64,000 bases of DNA from positions 299,717 to 363,716 of the forward strand of contig CAJJDO010000026.1 in assembly GCA_905183005.1 (NCBI GenBank), read 5' to 3'. Under the pieces are notes generated by a model. The model worked only from the letters and a program-made list of their open reading frames with translations. It was not told the DNA's origin and did not search any database. This stretch comes from Paramecium pentaurelia. Taxonomy: Eukaryota; Ciliophora; Oligohymenophorea; Peniculida; Parameciidae. The position numbers and the translations under genes are program-made. Positions 11,308 to 24,300 of the stretch are shown here, piece after piece. The stretch's first letter is position 1; each line of letters starts with the position of its first letter.

Positions 11308-13586
11308 TGTACTTATTTAAAAATCATTTAAAATCACATTATGTTTAGCAAATCTTTAAAATCATTCTTACTTCATCCATAATATAAAAGGATCCAATCA
11401 CCAATATTACCTAATCAATTTAACATACTTTATTCACTATTTCCAAAGTAGTTTTTGATATATCACCATCATATAAAATCTTAATCTCATCAGAACCTAA
11501 CAATTATTTAATTTAATATGCCCTATTATTCTTAGCTTAAACCATATACACTTAATGACAATTTTATTTTAGCAATTATAAACATGAAGTAATATCTTTA
11601 TCATTAGATGCTCCATATATACAAATAATCTTTTAATCCTTTAATAAATCTAAGACACTTTTCTATTTCTTATAATATATTAATTACAATAGCTTATTCA
11701 TTATGACCAACATCAAGATATACTTTAATATTGTCTCCCTTATCATTCTAGATATTGAATTACTCAAGTCTACATGGTTATTTAATTTTTAAAACTTCTT
11801 CAAAGTTATTTAATTTGAATTCTAATTTGAATTATATTATTACAATATTTTTCCATTAAAATTTTAGATGCAGCCATTACTATTGCATTATTTTCATCAT
11901 TAAAATCTTAAAATTCACCTTAAACTATAGTTAAATCAGCATTCTTTTATTATGCCTCTTTAATAAAAATTTCATATGGCTTACTTTTTGGACCTATAAC
12001 AACAGGACAATTTTATTTAATAATTCCAGCCTTTTCTTTGGCAATTAGTTCCAGTGTATTCCCAAGAATATGCATATGATCATATCCTATTGTTGTAATG
12101 ATAGATATTAAAGGAGAACTGATTATATTTGTTGAATCCATTCTTCCTCCTAAACCAGTTTCCCATGATACATATTTAAGATTCATATCATTAAAATATT
12201 TTAATGCTAAACATGTCACATATTCAAAAAAAGTTAATTCAAGATTATTCCTTTCTGCTAAATTAAAAAAGTCATTTAAGTGTTCTTATACGTATTCTTC
12301 AGAAATCATTTAATTATCGACCTCATTTTGTTGATAAATGTACTTTAATTCTTTCTCTAAAACTTGATATATGAGGTGATGTATAACAACCACATGATTC
12401 AATTGATTACATTAATTTGCACATTTTAAGTGTGACAGAGCCTTTTNTGTACTTATTTAAAAATCATTTAAAATCACATTATGTTTAGCAAATCTTTAAA
12501 ATCATTCTTACTTCATCCATAATATAAAAGGATCCAATCACCAATATTACCTAATCAATTTAACATACTTTATTCACTATTTCCAAAGTAGTTTTTGATA
12601 TATCACCATCATATAAAATCTTAATCTCATCAGAACCTAACAATTATTTAATTTAATATGCCCTATTATTCTTAGCTTAAACCATATACACTTAATGACA
12701 ATTTTATTTTAGCAATTATAAACATGAAGTAATATCTTTATCATTAGATGCTCCATATATACAAATAATCTTTTAATCCTTTAATAAATCTAAGACACTT
12801 TTCTATTTCTTATAATATATTAATTACAATAGCTTATTCATTATGACCAACATCAAGATATACTTTAATATTGTCTCCCTTATCATTCTAGATATTGAAT
12901 TACTCAAGTCTACATGGTTATTTAATTTTTAAAACTTCTTCAAAGTTATTTAATTTGAATTCTAATTTGAATTATATTATTACAATATTTTTCCATTAAA
13001 ATTTTAGATGCAGCCATTACTATTGCATTATTTTCATCATTAAAATCTTAAAATTCACCTTAAACTATAGTTAAATCAGCATTCTTTTATTATGCCTCTT
13101 TAATAAAAATTTCATATGGCTTACTTTTTGGACCTATAACAACAGGACAATTTTATTTAATAATTCCAGCCTTTTCTTTGGCAATTAGTTCCAGTGTATT
13201 CCCAAGAATATGCATATGATCATATCCTATTGTTGTAATGATAGATATTAAAGGAGAACTGATTATATTTGTTGAATCCATTCTTCCTCCTAAACCAGTT
13301 TCCCATGATACATATTTAAGATTCATATCATTAAAATATTTTAATGCTAAACATGTCACATATTCAAAAAAAGTTAATTCAAGATTATTCCTTTCTGCTA
13401 AATTAAAAAAGTCATTTAAGTGTTCTTATACGTATTCTTCAGAAATCATTTAATTATCGACCTCATTTTGTTGATAAATGTACTTTAATTCTTTCTCTAA
13501 AACTTGATATATGAGGTGATGTATAACAACCACATGATTCAATTGATTACATTAATTTGCACATTTTAAGTGTGACAGAGCCTTTT
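11308..13586. repeat. Perfect 1139-bp direct duplication around a single N
   Basis: Bases 11308-12446 and 12448-13586 are identical, and the only ambiguous base of the window (N, 12447) sits exactly at the junction. The left copy ends abruptly inside the folylpolyglutamate synthase reading frame. This is what results when two overlapping contig ends are joined with a gap symbol and not merged. I regard the true locus as a single copy. Confidence 0.9.
11324..12446 (-). pseudogene. Truncated duplicate of the folylpolyglutamate synthase gene
   Basis: Identical to the last 1123 bases of the intact gene that follows. It begins in the middle of the TNGKGS ATP loop at the N and lacks the first 45 residues. 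Since it is base-for-base identical over coding and intron sequence, it is best explained as an assembly duplicate and not a second gene or a natural pseudogene. Confidence 0.8.
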
Positions 13587-13738
13587 CCATTTGTGCCTGC
13601 TATATGTATGAATTATAGATTTTGTTATGGATTTCCCAATAATTAAGTCATTTTTATTATGTTTGTTAATGTTGCTCTATCTTTTCTAAATACATAAACT
13701 TAGTTAAGTTTTTATAATGTTTTTTAGTATTTTTACAT
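12464..13738 (-). CDS. Folylpolyglutamate / dihydrofolate synthase, 401 aa
   Basis: Three introns (22, 22 and 25 nt) give 402 codons. Family motifs in order: HIAGTNGKGSV (P-loop), TSPHISSFRERIKVDN, FFEYVTCLA, WETGLGGRMDSTNI, TTIGYDHMHILG and LIAKEKAGIIK, QPCRLEQF, and YLDVGHNEQAI. The enzyme adds glutamate to folates (FPGS) and in some organisms also makes dihydrofolate; the sequence alone does not separate the two. About 401 residues is near the bacterial FolC length. The first intron ends in GAG, but only that splice yields the conserved RERIKVDN. Most of the gene is repeated at 11308-12446. Confidence 0.93.
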
Positions 13739-13770
13739 AAATAAAAAATAATAAAATAAAAATCATTTCG

Positions 13771-14521
13771 TCATGACTTTTGATGTCTTATTAAAGACAT
13801 TTTATCATCAAGATCTTTAATTAAGGCTTGAATAAGAGTTAAGCTTTTGTTAAATCCAGCAGCATTAGCTCTTAAAGAATCAATTTTTGGCATTTTTACA
13901 ATTTCAGGTGTTGTTGTAATATTGATTTTTAAGCATTTGGCTGCAGTTAATTCATCTTCATTTTCTATGAATATTTATATATATCTTTACCTTTGAGAGT
14001 TTATTTTAGACGTTCAATTTCTTCCTATGATGATGATTTACTAGCTTCCAGATCAGTATGTGCTAAAGCTAATTGTTCGAGAACCTTATCTAATTTCACT
14101 TCTAAATCTTTATTTGATTCTTCTAGCTATCTTAATATAATTGAAAACAATACCTAATTTTGTTATCATTTAAATCTTAATCAACTTCTAGATCAATAAT
14201 TTGCATTTTATAAGTTTAGAGTGTTTTTTATAATTCAGCAATTTGTGCATCCTTTTTATTTATTTACTTTTCTAGTTGATTTTAAATTTACTACAATTCA
14301 TTCTAAAGAATATTAAATAATATATTTACTCTGGCTTTTTGGGTTTCTTCTTTTTGTTGTAGAAGAGAATTTTATGCCTAAGCAAGTTATTTACTTAAGG
14401 ATTCAATATTCTTTTATTATTAATCTTCTAATGATTGACTTTCTTCTACAAATTAATTATATTCTTCTTCCATTTATTAATATTTTTCAACCATCTCTTC
14501 ATACAACTATTTGTAGTTCAT
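13771..14521 (-). CDS. Coiled-coil protein resembling NudE, 224 aa
   Basis: Three introns (27, 23 and 26 nt; the second ends AAG). Residues 1-160 form one coiled coil starting MNYKQLYEEMVEKYQQM. The part around KIRQLEESNKDLEVKLDKV and the following EEIERLKQTLKENEDEL resembles the NudE/NDE1 core, where a similar order of LEQANDDLE and VQRLKDE occurs and binds Lis1 and dynein. After the coiled coil lies a shorter region with SLRANAAGFNKSLTLIQ. The match rests on coiled-coil positions and is only moderate; a generic coiled-coil protein is the alternative. It starts 42 bases downstream of the TAM41 stop on the same strand. Confidence 0.5.
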
Positions 14522-14563
14522 TTAATTACGAATAATTTATATTTAGTATAATATTTAATTTAC

Positions 14564-15569
14564 TCATTTAAAGCGTTTGCTTAACTTCTAAATTCCATAT
14601 TTAACACTTAATAACGGAGAAATCATAGCCAGATTATAAAATAGCATACGTCTCGAAGAAAATTGATTTTTTCTTTTAACACTTTCTTTAATAAGATCAT
14701 TGATTCTTTCTTAACTCATCATTTTTAAAGTTCCCATATTATCTTTTTCACCTAATACTATACTTAATAATTATCCAGGTATCAAAGAACATAAGAATTC
14801 CCTAAAATCAAATAAAAATTGATTACAATGATTTCAAACTATTGTCAATTAATATCTCACCATCTTTTTAGATTTTAATCACATTATTTAGATCACCTAG
14901 ATTGGAAAGGTAAAGTTCAGTTATATTTTTATAATTTCCTTTGAGAATATTGAAAACTTTATTTTGGTTTTCACCTCCCAAAGTAAATCTAATATCACCA
15001 TAATAAGATAAACTTATAACACTATAAAGTAACTCTTATAATGACATAGATGATTTGAAATCCATTAAAATAGCTATAGCTACTGCACTTTATAAATTAG
15101 AAATGCATGCTCTTTAATATCGCAAATTTTCAAATTCTTAAATAGTGACTATTGGTTTCTACATTCTACCAGCAATAGATAGCCATTTCCAACTTTCTAG
15201 ATCTTTGATTAATTCTTTAGTTGAAACAACACCATATTTTAATTTCAAATCTTAATATTAAACAAATGGACTGAAATGGATAGGAAATATTTCAACATTC
15301 ATTCTCTATATGAATCGACTTCCTAAATAATAGCTTAAACCACTATAATGCTATGGTAGTAATATATATACTGCTGAATTGATTTGAATATTCTGTTGAT
15401 GCCACTCTTCTACATTATCTACTGCAATAATTAAATCTATCATAGGTTTATTTTTTGTATAATCATAATTGAATTATGGTTAAACAGCTGATCCATAAGC
15501 AAATGACAAATCACTTTAAGGTAAAGTTTGAATGAATTATTTCAACAAAGTCATAGGAATTTGTTACAT
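14564..15569 (-). CDS. TAM41: Mitochondrial CDP-diacylglycerol synthase TAM41
   Basis: One 25-nt intron; 326 residues. Motifs of the MMP37/TAM41 family appear in order: FAYGSAVQPQ, MIDLIIAVDNVEEWHQQN, the HYSG motif, MNVEIFPIHFSPFV, LKYGVVSTKELIKDLESW, and the GRMQKPI block. TAM41 makes CDP-diacylglycerol from phosphatidic acid and CTP on the matrix side of the inner membrane, the first step toward cardiolipin. The N-terminal targeting sequence is not obvious: the protein begins MQQIPMTLLKQFIQTL, so the presequence may be short or the start further upstream. Confidence 0.9.
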
Positions 15570-15644
15570 ATTTATAATTAATATTAATAGTCAAATAATA
15601 AATAATTAAATGAATAACATTTATATATATATATATTATATTTG

Positions 15645-17098
15645 TCAAACTCCTTATATAAAATTATCGAGCATAAACCATGAATTCTCTCTTTAATCTT
15701 ATGGGACCATCTATAATTTATATATATATATTTTATTACATGTCCAGCACCTCTGATAACTTGGAATCTGAAATAATTGTATTCGACAATCCATCCTGCT
15801 AATTAATCTTTCAATTTTCCTGGATGAATATTCAAATAAGGAGTCCAACCTTTAATTTCCTTGACTCCTGGTATCTATTTGATACTTTCATATGTCTCAA
15901 CCATACTAACAGCTAAATCTTGATCACCAGAATATAAGAGTATTTTAATTCCTGCTTAAAATAATTCAGGTAAAATTAAATAACTTCCCTCTGATTTAGT
16001 ATATTAAAGATAAACTGGATCACTACATCCTGTCCAAACAGTATCCATATCTACATGAAGTGCCTATTTATATTCATCAGTGTTTAATTTATTAGCTAAA
16101 GGTCCAAAATCAATACAAGGAGCACTACTATCATCATCATCTTCATTTAATTTTAACCAAGGAGTATATGAAAATCTATGTTTTGATTATCTCTCAACTT
16201 TGTATTATTTCAATGTACTGTCACCCCAACAATATGAATAAACTCCATAAGGATTAATTAATGCAATAGCATCATCCAAAGATTTCTTTGCTTATCTACA
16301 ACTTGCTGAATTGGGCTATAAAGCACAATTGTGATTCAAAATAAACTAATTAGTATAATCAATAAATGATCTTCTAGCTAAGAACTTTAGTGAAGTTTAA
16401 CTTCTAAATTTCTCATTATTGATCAATACACCATTTCCAATTAATACTCCCTTGAATTATATTTTTTCCTTTTAATCTATTGTTTTCTCTCCTTCCAATA
16501 ATGCTTTTGCTGTATAGGGAATGTACATTCCTAATATTTAATAACTTTGATACCTGCATATGATTCTCCAGCAATATAGAAATCTCTACCTCTATAATAT
16601 GTGAATGTATCAAACCATTATCTGATGGCCTCATAGTTAAATCTTCCAGTCTTCTCATCTGTGAATTTATAGTTTTTATCTGGGGCTGGTTAAGAAAATC
16701 CAACTCCAAATGGAGATTCCAATATTAATAAATGAGCATTCATATTCCAAGACCATGGATTTTATTAGTATTCAGTTTCTCCATTATCAATAACAAATGG
16801 ACCGATTTCTTACATCAAACCCAACAATGATGAACATCCTGGACCACCATTTAGCCAAAGTATAACTGGTTAAGTTGCTACTTCTGCATCTTCTGTTTGG
16901 CTCTCTACAAATACATAATGTAAATTTCTAATGTAGAATCTATATAAACCTTTTAACTCCATCGTCATCTAGCTCAATCAATCCTGACCAAGTCTTGAAT
17001 CTATATACTGGCCAATCTGGCCATTTAAATTCATCAGCCACAAAGTCTATGCATGAGACTGAAATCAGTAATGTAGCGAGCATCACACATTTCATCAT
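15645..17098 (-). CDS. Serine carboxypeptidase (peptidase family S10), 459 aa
   Basis: Three introns (22, 23 and 29 nt). Signal peptide MMKCVMLATLLISVSC, then WPVYRFKTWSGLIEL, LHYVFVESQ, the oxyanion motif LNGGPGCSSLLG, PWSWNMNAHLLILESPFGVGF, the nucleophile in AGESYAGMY, the catalytic Asp in LLYSGDQDLAV and the His in RGAGHMVPQDQ. All triad residues are present, so it should be active, cutting C-terminal residues of peptides in lysosomes or food vacuoles. The first intron begins GTT; without it the frame seems shifted before LHYVFVESQ. Confidence 0.95.
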
Positions 17099-17469
17099 TA
17101 ATTTGTAATTATTTATTAAATTATGTAGATTTCCCGATTTCTTATTTAAATAATAGGTACAATTTTGAATGCATATTGATTATTGTACTCAATAATGTTT
17201 TAAATAGATAATTTATAACTCATAAGATATTGATATAATTAATAAGAGGATTATTTATAAAAATTATACATTATATTTTAATAGCCAATATAATTCATAT
17301 AAGAATATATATATATTATAAAGTTATTCTGATTTTCTTCAATATTATAATATAATTTTAAAGTGTTTCTAATATTATTTCTTTCTAATTTAGTATATAT
17401 AATAAAATGAGAATATGAATTGGTATATCAAGAAATTATTAAAAATGAATAAAATAAATTTAATTTAAT
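17099..17469. other. Gene-free divergent spacer
   Basis: AT-rich upstream region shared by the carboxypeptidase and prefoldin genes. A start codon near 17442 opens a different frame and is not supported. Confidence 0.5.
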
Positions 17470-17864
17470 ATGTAGTAAATTAGTAAGGAGAAAGAAAATC
17501 AAATTTAATAAGCTATGGATTTAGAAAAAGATGTAATTAGCACATTAGGCAAAGTTAGATAATACGAAGCATCAATAAATTCACTTAAAAGAAACATTTA
17601 AAAATGCAATATAACTTTAAAAGAATTAAGTAGTATTGATTAATAGAAGACATATTTTCCTGTTGGAAGATGGTATAAATTTTATATTTAGTTTATAGTT
17701 TTATTTTGAAACCAAAGGCAGATATTGTGAATGAAGTTAATGAAAATATCATATTTCATGAGAAAGATATCAATGAATATGAAAAAGTTAGATAACATTT
17801 AGTTACAAAAGGAAAAGAGAAAGAATGTTAATTGTAAGAAGCAATGAAATCATTAAAAATTTGA
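17470..17864 (+). CDS. Prefoldin subunit 1 (beta-type), 122 aa
   Basis: One 26-nt intron. The upstream ATG at 17470 is chosen because it is in frame and supplies the expected first helix (MQQISKEKENQIQQAM). Two long helices flank a beta hairpin with TYFPVGRCFILKPKADIVNE, which matches the family consensus of a Tyr, VG(R/K)xF and a hydrophobic strand. Prefoldin delivers nascent actin and tubulin to the CCT chaperonin. The length agrees with PFD1 (about 120 residues). The next gene begins only 16 bases after the stop. Confidence 0.8.
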
Positions 17865-17880
17865 AATTTTAATATATTTT

Positions 17881-20009
17881 ATGTTCTAAGATAATATATG
17901 GGAATGTGTTTAATAAAATAGTATGCCAACTCCAAAAAGTGGACATTGTTGTTGTGTAGTAGCAAATAACTTTTATGTATTTGGTGGATAATCAAATACT
18001 GAAATATTGAATGAATTTCATAGATTCAATCTAGAAGATAAAATTTGGAGTAAATTAAAGAGTGATTCATAACCAAATGGAAGAAGTTCAGCAGGAATGT
18101 GTGGTGTTGATGATATTAAAAAGATTTATTTATTTGGTGGTACCTTATTGATAGTTGAGAAAACAAGTAAGAAGTATATATATAATTCTATTCATTTAGT
18201 GATCTCTATGAATATGATATTCAAAAAAATAATTGGAGTATTCTAATGACTTAAACACCAGGACCTTGTGAGAGATATGGTCATTCTATGATAATATCAA
18301 ATTAGTAATTATAATATTCTATTGTTTAGTTAGATATATATATTTGGTGGTGTTCATTATGTAAAAGCATAAAATAGAATGAATCCTGAATTTTTAAATG
18401 ATTTATGGGTGTTTTCCTTAATTGATAAAATTTGGAAGAAACTTGATGTATAATCAAATTGATTACCAAGCTTAGGGCATAAATTTAACCATAAGCTAGA
18501 TACAGACATACAACTGCTATTATAGGAAATGAATTATATATAATTGGTGGTACTACAAATTAAAATCGTTATGGATAAATAGTAAAAACTGATTTTACTA
18601 ATATGTAATGGTAATACTTAGAATTAGAGGCTTTAAAAAACAAATCAAAAAAGAATTTATTTAAAGGTAGATTTGGACATGCTTGTTTTGTAATTGAAAA
18701 TATGGTTTATATTTATAGTGGTATGGATGATGGATTATGTGATGATGCATTATAATTAGATGTGATATAAAATAAATGGAAGAGTAAAAAGTTTAGAGGG
18801 AATATACCAACACGTGAATTTTTTAGTTTTGCTTAGACATCAAATCAATTATTTATATATGGAGGTAGAACTTAATAGAATTAAAGATTAAATGATTTAT
18901 ATGTATGGAATCACAATTTAAGATAAGAGGAATAGCAATATTGTACATTAAGATAAGAGATAGTAATAATTATATTATATTTAAAGTATTCTTTATTGGA
19001 AATGAATTAAAATTGTAGCGATTTGACAATTTATACTAAAAGTAGTACATAATATGTCTTACATAAAAGTTTTATATAAGTTAGATGTCCAATATTATTA
19101 TAATTTCAAAATCTATAATTTTCAGATATTCTAGTTTAAATTTTAATAAAATATATATATAAAGCTGAATTAGCTTTGGATTTACTTAGTAAAGTTGAAA
19201 TTAGAGAGGCTTTATAATTTAGTGCTTTCATATAAGATGATTTATTTGCAACAGCTATTATTTAATATTTTCTGATTGATTGTAGAGGTCAAAGTGATTA
19301 TGATTTTATTGAAAAAGAATTGTTATAGATTTAAAATAAAGGTAATTCTAGTGGATAGATAAATTTTCTATTGAAAAGTGTATTGTAAATATTGGATTAT
19401 AGAAAATAAAAATAATTTGTCAATTTATTTCAACAACAAAGAATAATATTTAATAATATTACAAATTAAATAATAATGAAATTTTATCAAGATATGAGAA
19501 AATTATAATATCATTCTGAAACTGATACATTAATTACTGCATAGGATAAATAAATAAGTGTACATTCATTTGTATTAGTTGCAAGATCAGAATATTTTAG
19601 AGAAATGATAAATTTTGAGAATGGAGTAATTTAACAAATTTAAGTTGATTTTGATCCATAGATTTTATAAAATATTATCAATTATCTATATTGTGGATAT
19701 TAAGCATTGTAAAGATAAAATGAAGGTAATTTTGATCATTTAATAAATGCATATAAAGCATCAAATTATTTTATGTTGAATAACTAAACATTTTTATATT
19801 TGATATAAGAAGGAATGGCTGAATTTATAAATAAAGATAATGTATATGATTTAGCTGAATTAGCTGAACAATTGAATGCAACATATTTACTTTATGAATG
19901 TTGTACCTATATATCTGAAAACTTAAAAGGAGTATCATTATCAGATTTGAGAAAACTATCAAAAGAAGTATTAATTCGTGTTCTTGAAGTAATTGGATAG
20001 AAATAATGA
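17881..20009 (+). CDS. Kelch-repeat protein with two BTB-like domains, 675 aa
   Basis: Four introns (20, 33, 25 and 23 nt). Residues 10-330 carry kelch repeats with GHCCCVVANNFYVFGGQ, YLFGGENNDLYEYD, ARYRHTTAIIGNELYIIGG, GRFGHACFVIENMVYIYSG and SNQLFIYGGR, enough for a propeller. Then follow two BTB/POZ-like segments, the first around CSDLTIYTKSS and HKSF, the second clear: HSFVLVARSEYFREMINF. A short helical end (LAELAEQLNATYLLYEC) resembles the region after BTB domains that hold cullin 3. This order, kelch before BTB, matches LZTR1-like proteins. A role as ubiquitin-ligase adaptor is inferred. Two introns end in AAG or GAG. Confidence 0.85.
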
Positions 20010-20041
20010 ATATATAATTAACATTATCAAAATTTTAAGTT

Positions 20042-21323
20042 TCAGTATAAAGTGGGTTTCTACATTTCTTTATGGTACTAGATAAATATTAATTAATACA
20101 AAAAAGTCTGCAGTTTTTCTAGGAATTAGATTACCATCCTTTCTAATTTATAAAACAGTAGTTTTATTTTACATTAAAGATTTAAGATTATTGTATAATT
20201 AAACTGCTTCTTCAATCTAAGCTTCAACACATTTATTTTTAGAAAAACTTATCTAACTATTGTATGATTCTTTATGCTAATGAAACTAATTTAATAAATG
20301 AATTTACATAGGAACTACTATTATTTTTAGTTGAATTGCATTCTACAGGGATTGAATTAAATTGTACTTTCAAAATAGATTTAACAGGTGTACTCTATTT
20401 TTTTTCATAAGTAGTAGGAGTATCTTATTTAGATTAACTTCTATTAATTTATATAATAGGTTTTGGTATTTTTCTTTCACTTTATACAATTTTATTGGAA
20501 ACATCTTTATTTTCAGATTCTATTGTATTTGTCTTATTAATTGATTAATTTATTTTTTTTTCAGATGCACTTCTTAACTATAAAAAATTATATTATGTTT
20601 TAGGTGGTTATGGTAGTTTCTTTAAACTTGAACTTCTTATAACTCCTTTGAAACATTCAGCTTTTTTAGTGTAAGAGGCATCAGAAATTCGAGATTCTTT
20701 ACTTGAAGGTCTTTATCTTAATTCAAAATATGCTTTTGATTATTATTATTATGATGAACTAGGTCTTGAATTTATTTTAGTAATAGATTCTTTAAGATTT
20801 CTTGGTTGTTAAGATAATTAAGATTTATTTAATAATTTCTCATTTTAAAAATCTTTAGTTTCTCTAGTTAATCTTTAAATTTCTAGATCCAAATTACCTA
20901 TATCTCTAAGCAACATCTTTTTAATACTAGGCTTTTGTGGTTTATCAATTAAAGGAGATTATTCAATTGGAATAGGTTCCACAGGTTATTATACTTCATA
21001 ATCAATTTCTTATTCTGGAGGTGGAGTTGGATTTCGTATTGGTAATTCTTCTTTAACAAACTATAATTTTTTAGATGGCTTTTTAGATGGTTAAGATTAT
21101 TGTTTTTTAGTAGGATTAAAAACAATGAATTCTTATTGATTTATTTATTGTTATTAAGATTTGGATTACTTTTTATTCTTTTAACCATTTGCATTTTGGT
21201 ATTGTTCTTACAAATTACCCAATAACTATTATTTTCTTAAGTAAATTAGGATATGTACCTTAATTCAAATTGAGCTGCAGCTTCTTCTTCACTTAATTTA
21301 CTATATCTACCTTATTCTGCCAT
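20042..21323 (-). CDS. Pro/Gln/Ser-rich unknown protein, 404 aa
   Basis: Three introns (23, 22 and 22 nt) give 405 codons. It begins MAEQGRYSKLSEEEAAAQFE. Residues 60-130 contain a proline-rich stretch (IRNPTPPPEQEIDYE, VEPIPIEQSP), then a short helix SIKKMLLRDIGNLDLEIQRL, then a long Ser/Lys-rich, probably disordered part. The C terminus, VEAQIEEAVQLYNNLKSLMQ, is helical. I recognise no domain. The composition suggests a cytoskeletal or scaffold protein. Confidence 0.65.
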
Positions 21324-21392
21324 TCAGTTAAATAAATTAATAAGTATATTGAGAGTGAATTAATTACAATCCGTTTTTATTATAATAAAAAA

Positions 21393-24300
21393 ATGGTCAG
21401 ACAATGCTATCTATTCATCACCTTATTGGTGATTGTCCATAGTCTGAATTATGGAACTATTCTGATTTAAAATGATGGGGGAGGACAAATTCAATCAAAA
21501 GTAATTCATATGATAAATCTAAGGAAATTATATTCTCAAAACCATTCTAACACATACCATAAGTTGCTATAGCACTTCTTAATGGTCATGGAGACATATT
21601 TGCAGAAATCCACGAGATTAATCAAGAAGGTACTTAATTATCTATTTTTATTAAGGATTCACATTATAAATGATGGCATCTGAAGAGATTGAAGCAGAAT
21701 TTGCCTATTTAGCAATTGAAAATGATGAGAACTATTAAATTGAATGTTTTAATCGTATTGCTGTTGGAAATGAGATTTAAATTCCTCTAATTATAGAGAA
21801 ACCAACATTTATTGGTGTTCTAGCTACAAATACACATGCAAACAATTTCAATATTGGTAATTATTGATATAATTGGAAAAGATTTACTTGATGGAAATCT
21901 AATTGTTGATAATGATGGATAATTAAATATGTGTATAATTATCACAAATGATGAACAACCTATAGATTTGATTGGTTATTAAAACTATCAAGAATAAGAA
22001 ACTGCTGAATTTCATCCATTTAAAAAACAGAATGCCATGTAACTTATTAAATATTAATTCAGCTTAGGAGCTTAGTATAAGCACAACAATCCCTTGAAAT
22101 CACACATCTAGATTAGCATAACTCTTTTGAAATTTGGCATCATCAATCTATTGAATTAGTTAAGGATTCCTCAATTGAAATATATCCAACTCATAGATCT
22201 TTGGAAATTGTGAGTGAAGATTAACCTAATCAATAATCATAATTTAAATAAGAAGAATCTTTAGAAATATTTAAATTAGATAATAAAGACTAATAATCAA
22301 TATCTGATTAAAAATTAATTGTTGAAGACATCCGTCTAGACAATCTTAATGATAATCTTTAATCTAATAATAATTAAATAGAAAATATTAAATTAGATGA
22401 TGAATCAATGGTTACTTAACAGTAAACAACTGTAGCTGTATCCAATTAATCAGAAGATATTAAATTAGATCTTGAATCTACATAAGAAAATGAATAATCT
22501 GAGACTATTACTCTTGATGATTAATAATAATAAATTGAATAATCATAATAATAATAAAAGCTTGAAGATGTAAAATTAGAACCTGAAAATACTATAAATA
22601 ATTAAGATTCATAATAAATTAATTTGACCAATGAAGAAGATGTTCAAATTCTAAAACCTGAAAAAGATACAATAACAAACTCATAAGAATAATAAAATAC
22701 TACTATTATTGAATAAGCTGATGAAGTATAAATAGATCAATCAAATTAAGATGAGAATGTTTAGAATTTACAATCTGATCTTGCAACTAATAATAATGAT
22801 TAAGTACTCTAATAAGAAGATATCACTTTTGAAAATTTAGATTAAGATACTTTAAAGGAGTAATCAAAATAAGAGATATAAATTGAAGATATTAAATTAG
22901 ATAATACTGATATATCTTCAATTAATGTGAATGATATTCCACAATAATAATAAGCCAAAGAAATTAAAAATGATTAATTATCTGTCTAATCATATGTGAA
23001 ACCAATTGAATAAACTACTATTACTGAAGATGTTGTTATTCATGCAGATGAAGTCAAAATAGAAAATGTGAAGATTTCTGAATCAAATTTGGATAACATA
23101 AATACAGAAGAATAAGTTTAAGAAGATAATACAGAATAAAAGATATAAGAAGATAATAAAGATTAAGTTTAAGAAGCTATTCAAGAGAATAAAGAAATCA
23201 TTGGATAATCTGAAGATGTTTCTGTTGATCCAGATGCTTTCTCAGAACCATAATAAAGAGTGACTTAAATTAATAATGATGATGATTTACATAAATAAGA
23301 ATCAGACATCGATGATATGATTAAAGTTGCATAGGAATTAAAAGAAGAAGCTTAATAATTAAAAAATTAAAATAGAAGTGAACAATAATAAGAAAAATTA
23401 GATAAGGAAGTAAGTGAACTTGAAGATGAAGTACAAGTACCTAAAGTTGTAGAAGATTAAATAAGTTTGGATGTTAATTCTGCTTATGAGGATTAAAAAG
23501 AAATATAAATTGAATAACCTAAAGAAGAATAACAACCACCCATCATATATTTAAATGATAGTGGATTAAATCCTGAATAATAATTAATAACATAAGAGAT
23601 CAAAGATGATGATAAGCTAATGATTACTGAAAACTAATTATAAGAAGAAGTTGATAAAGAATTATAAACATAAGAACAATAAGTTGATAATGAATTATAA
23701 TAATAAGAACAATAAGTTGAAAGCACATCATAAATTGGAGAAGAAGATATCTAAATTGTTGATGCTTCTATTAAATTAGATGAAGATCATTAAGAAATGG
23801 AAATATTTGAATCTGGTCAAGTTGAACTAATTCCTGATTAAGTTTAACCTTAAGTTGAAGAAGTCTAATAAATTGAATAATCTTAAGAATAAGTTGATGT
23901 AGAACCATAAGAGGATTATGTATAAGAATAAGAAAAAAAAAAAGAAGAAGGTGCTATAGAAATTGGATTGACAAAAGATGAAGGAGAAGCATTTATTAGA
24001 AAACCTTAGAAGTCTGATTTCTTAAGAGAGAAACAAAATTTAAAGGATAAATTAAGTAATGTAATTAGAGATTTTAAATTGGATTCTGTTTAAGATAATT
24101 CTTTAGATTCTGTAGTTGAAGATGATAAATAATATTCTTTAATTATTGATAGATTAGATGTACCAGAAAATAATGAATAAGTTATTGTTTTGAAAGATGA
24201 GGATTATGAATAAAATGAAAATGAACCAGAACCTAAATAAGAAGTCAAATAACTTGGTGATTATTTGGAAGCAGTAGATTCAAATATTGAAAATGTTAAT

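Noticed and set aside
16930..16985. Apparent frameshift in the serine carboxypeptidase gene
   Set aside because: A 22-nt intron (GTTTATATAG...ATTAG on the minus strand) restores the frame and gives GVKRNLHYVFVESQ, matching the family.
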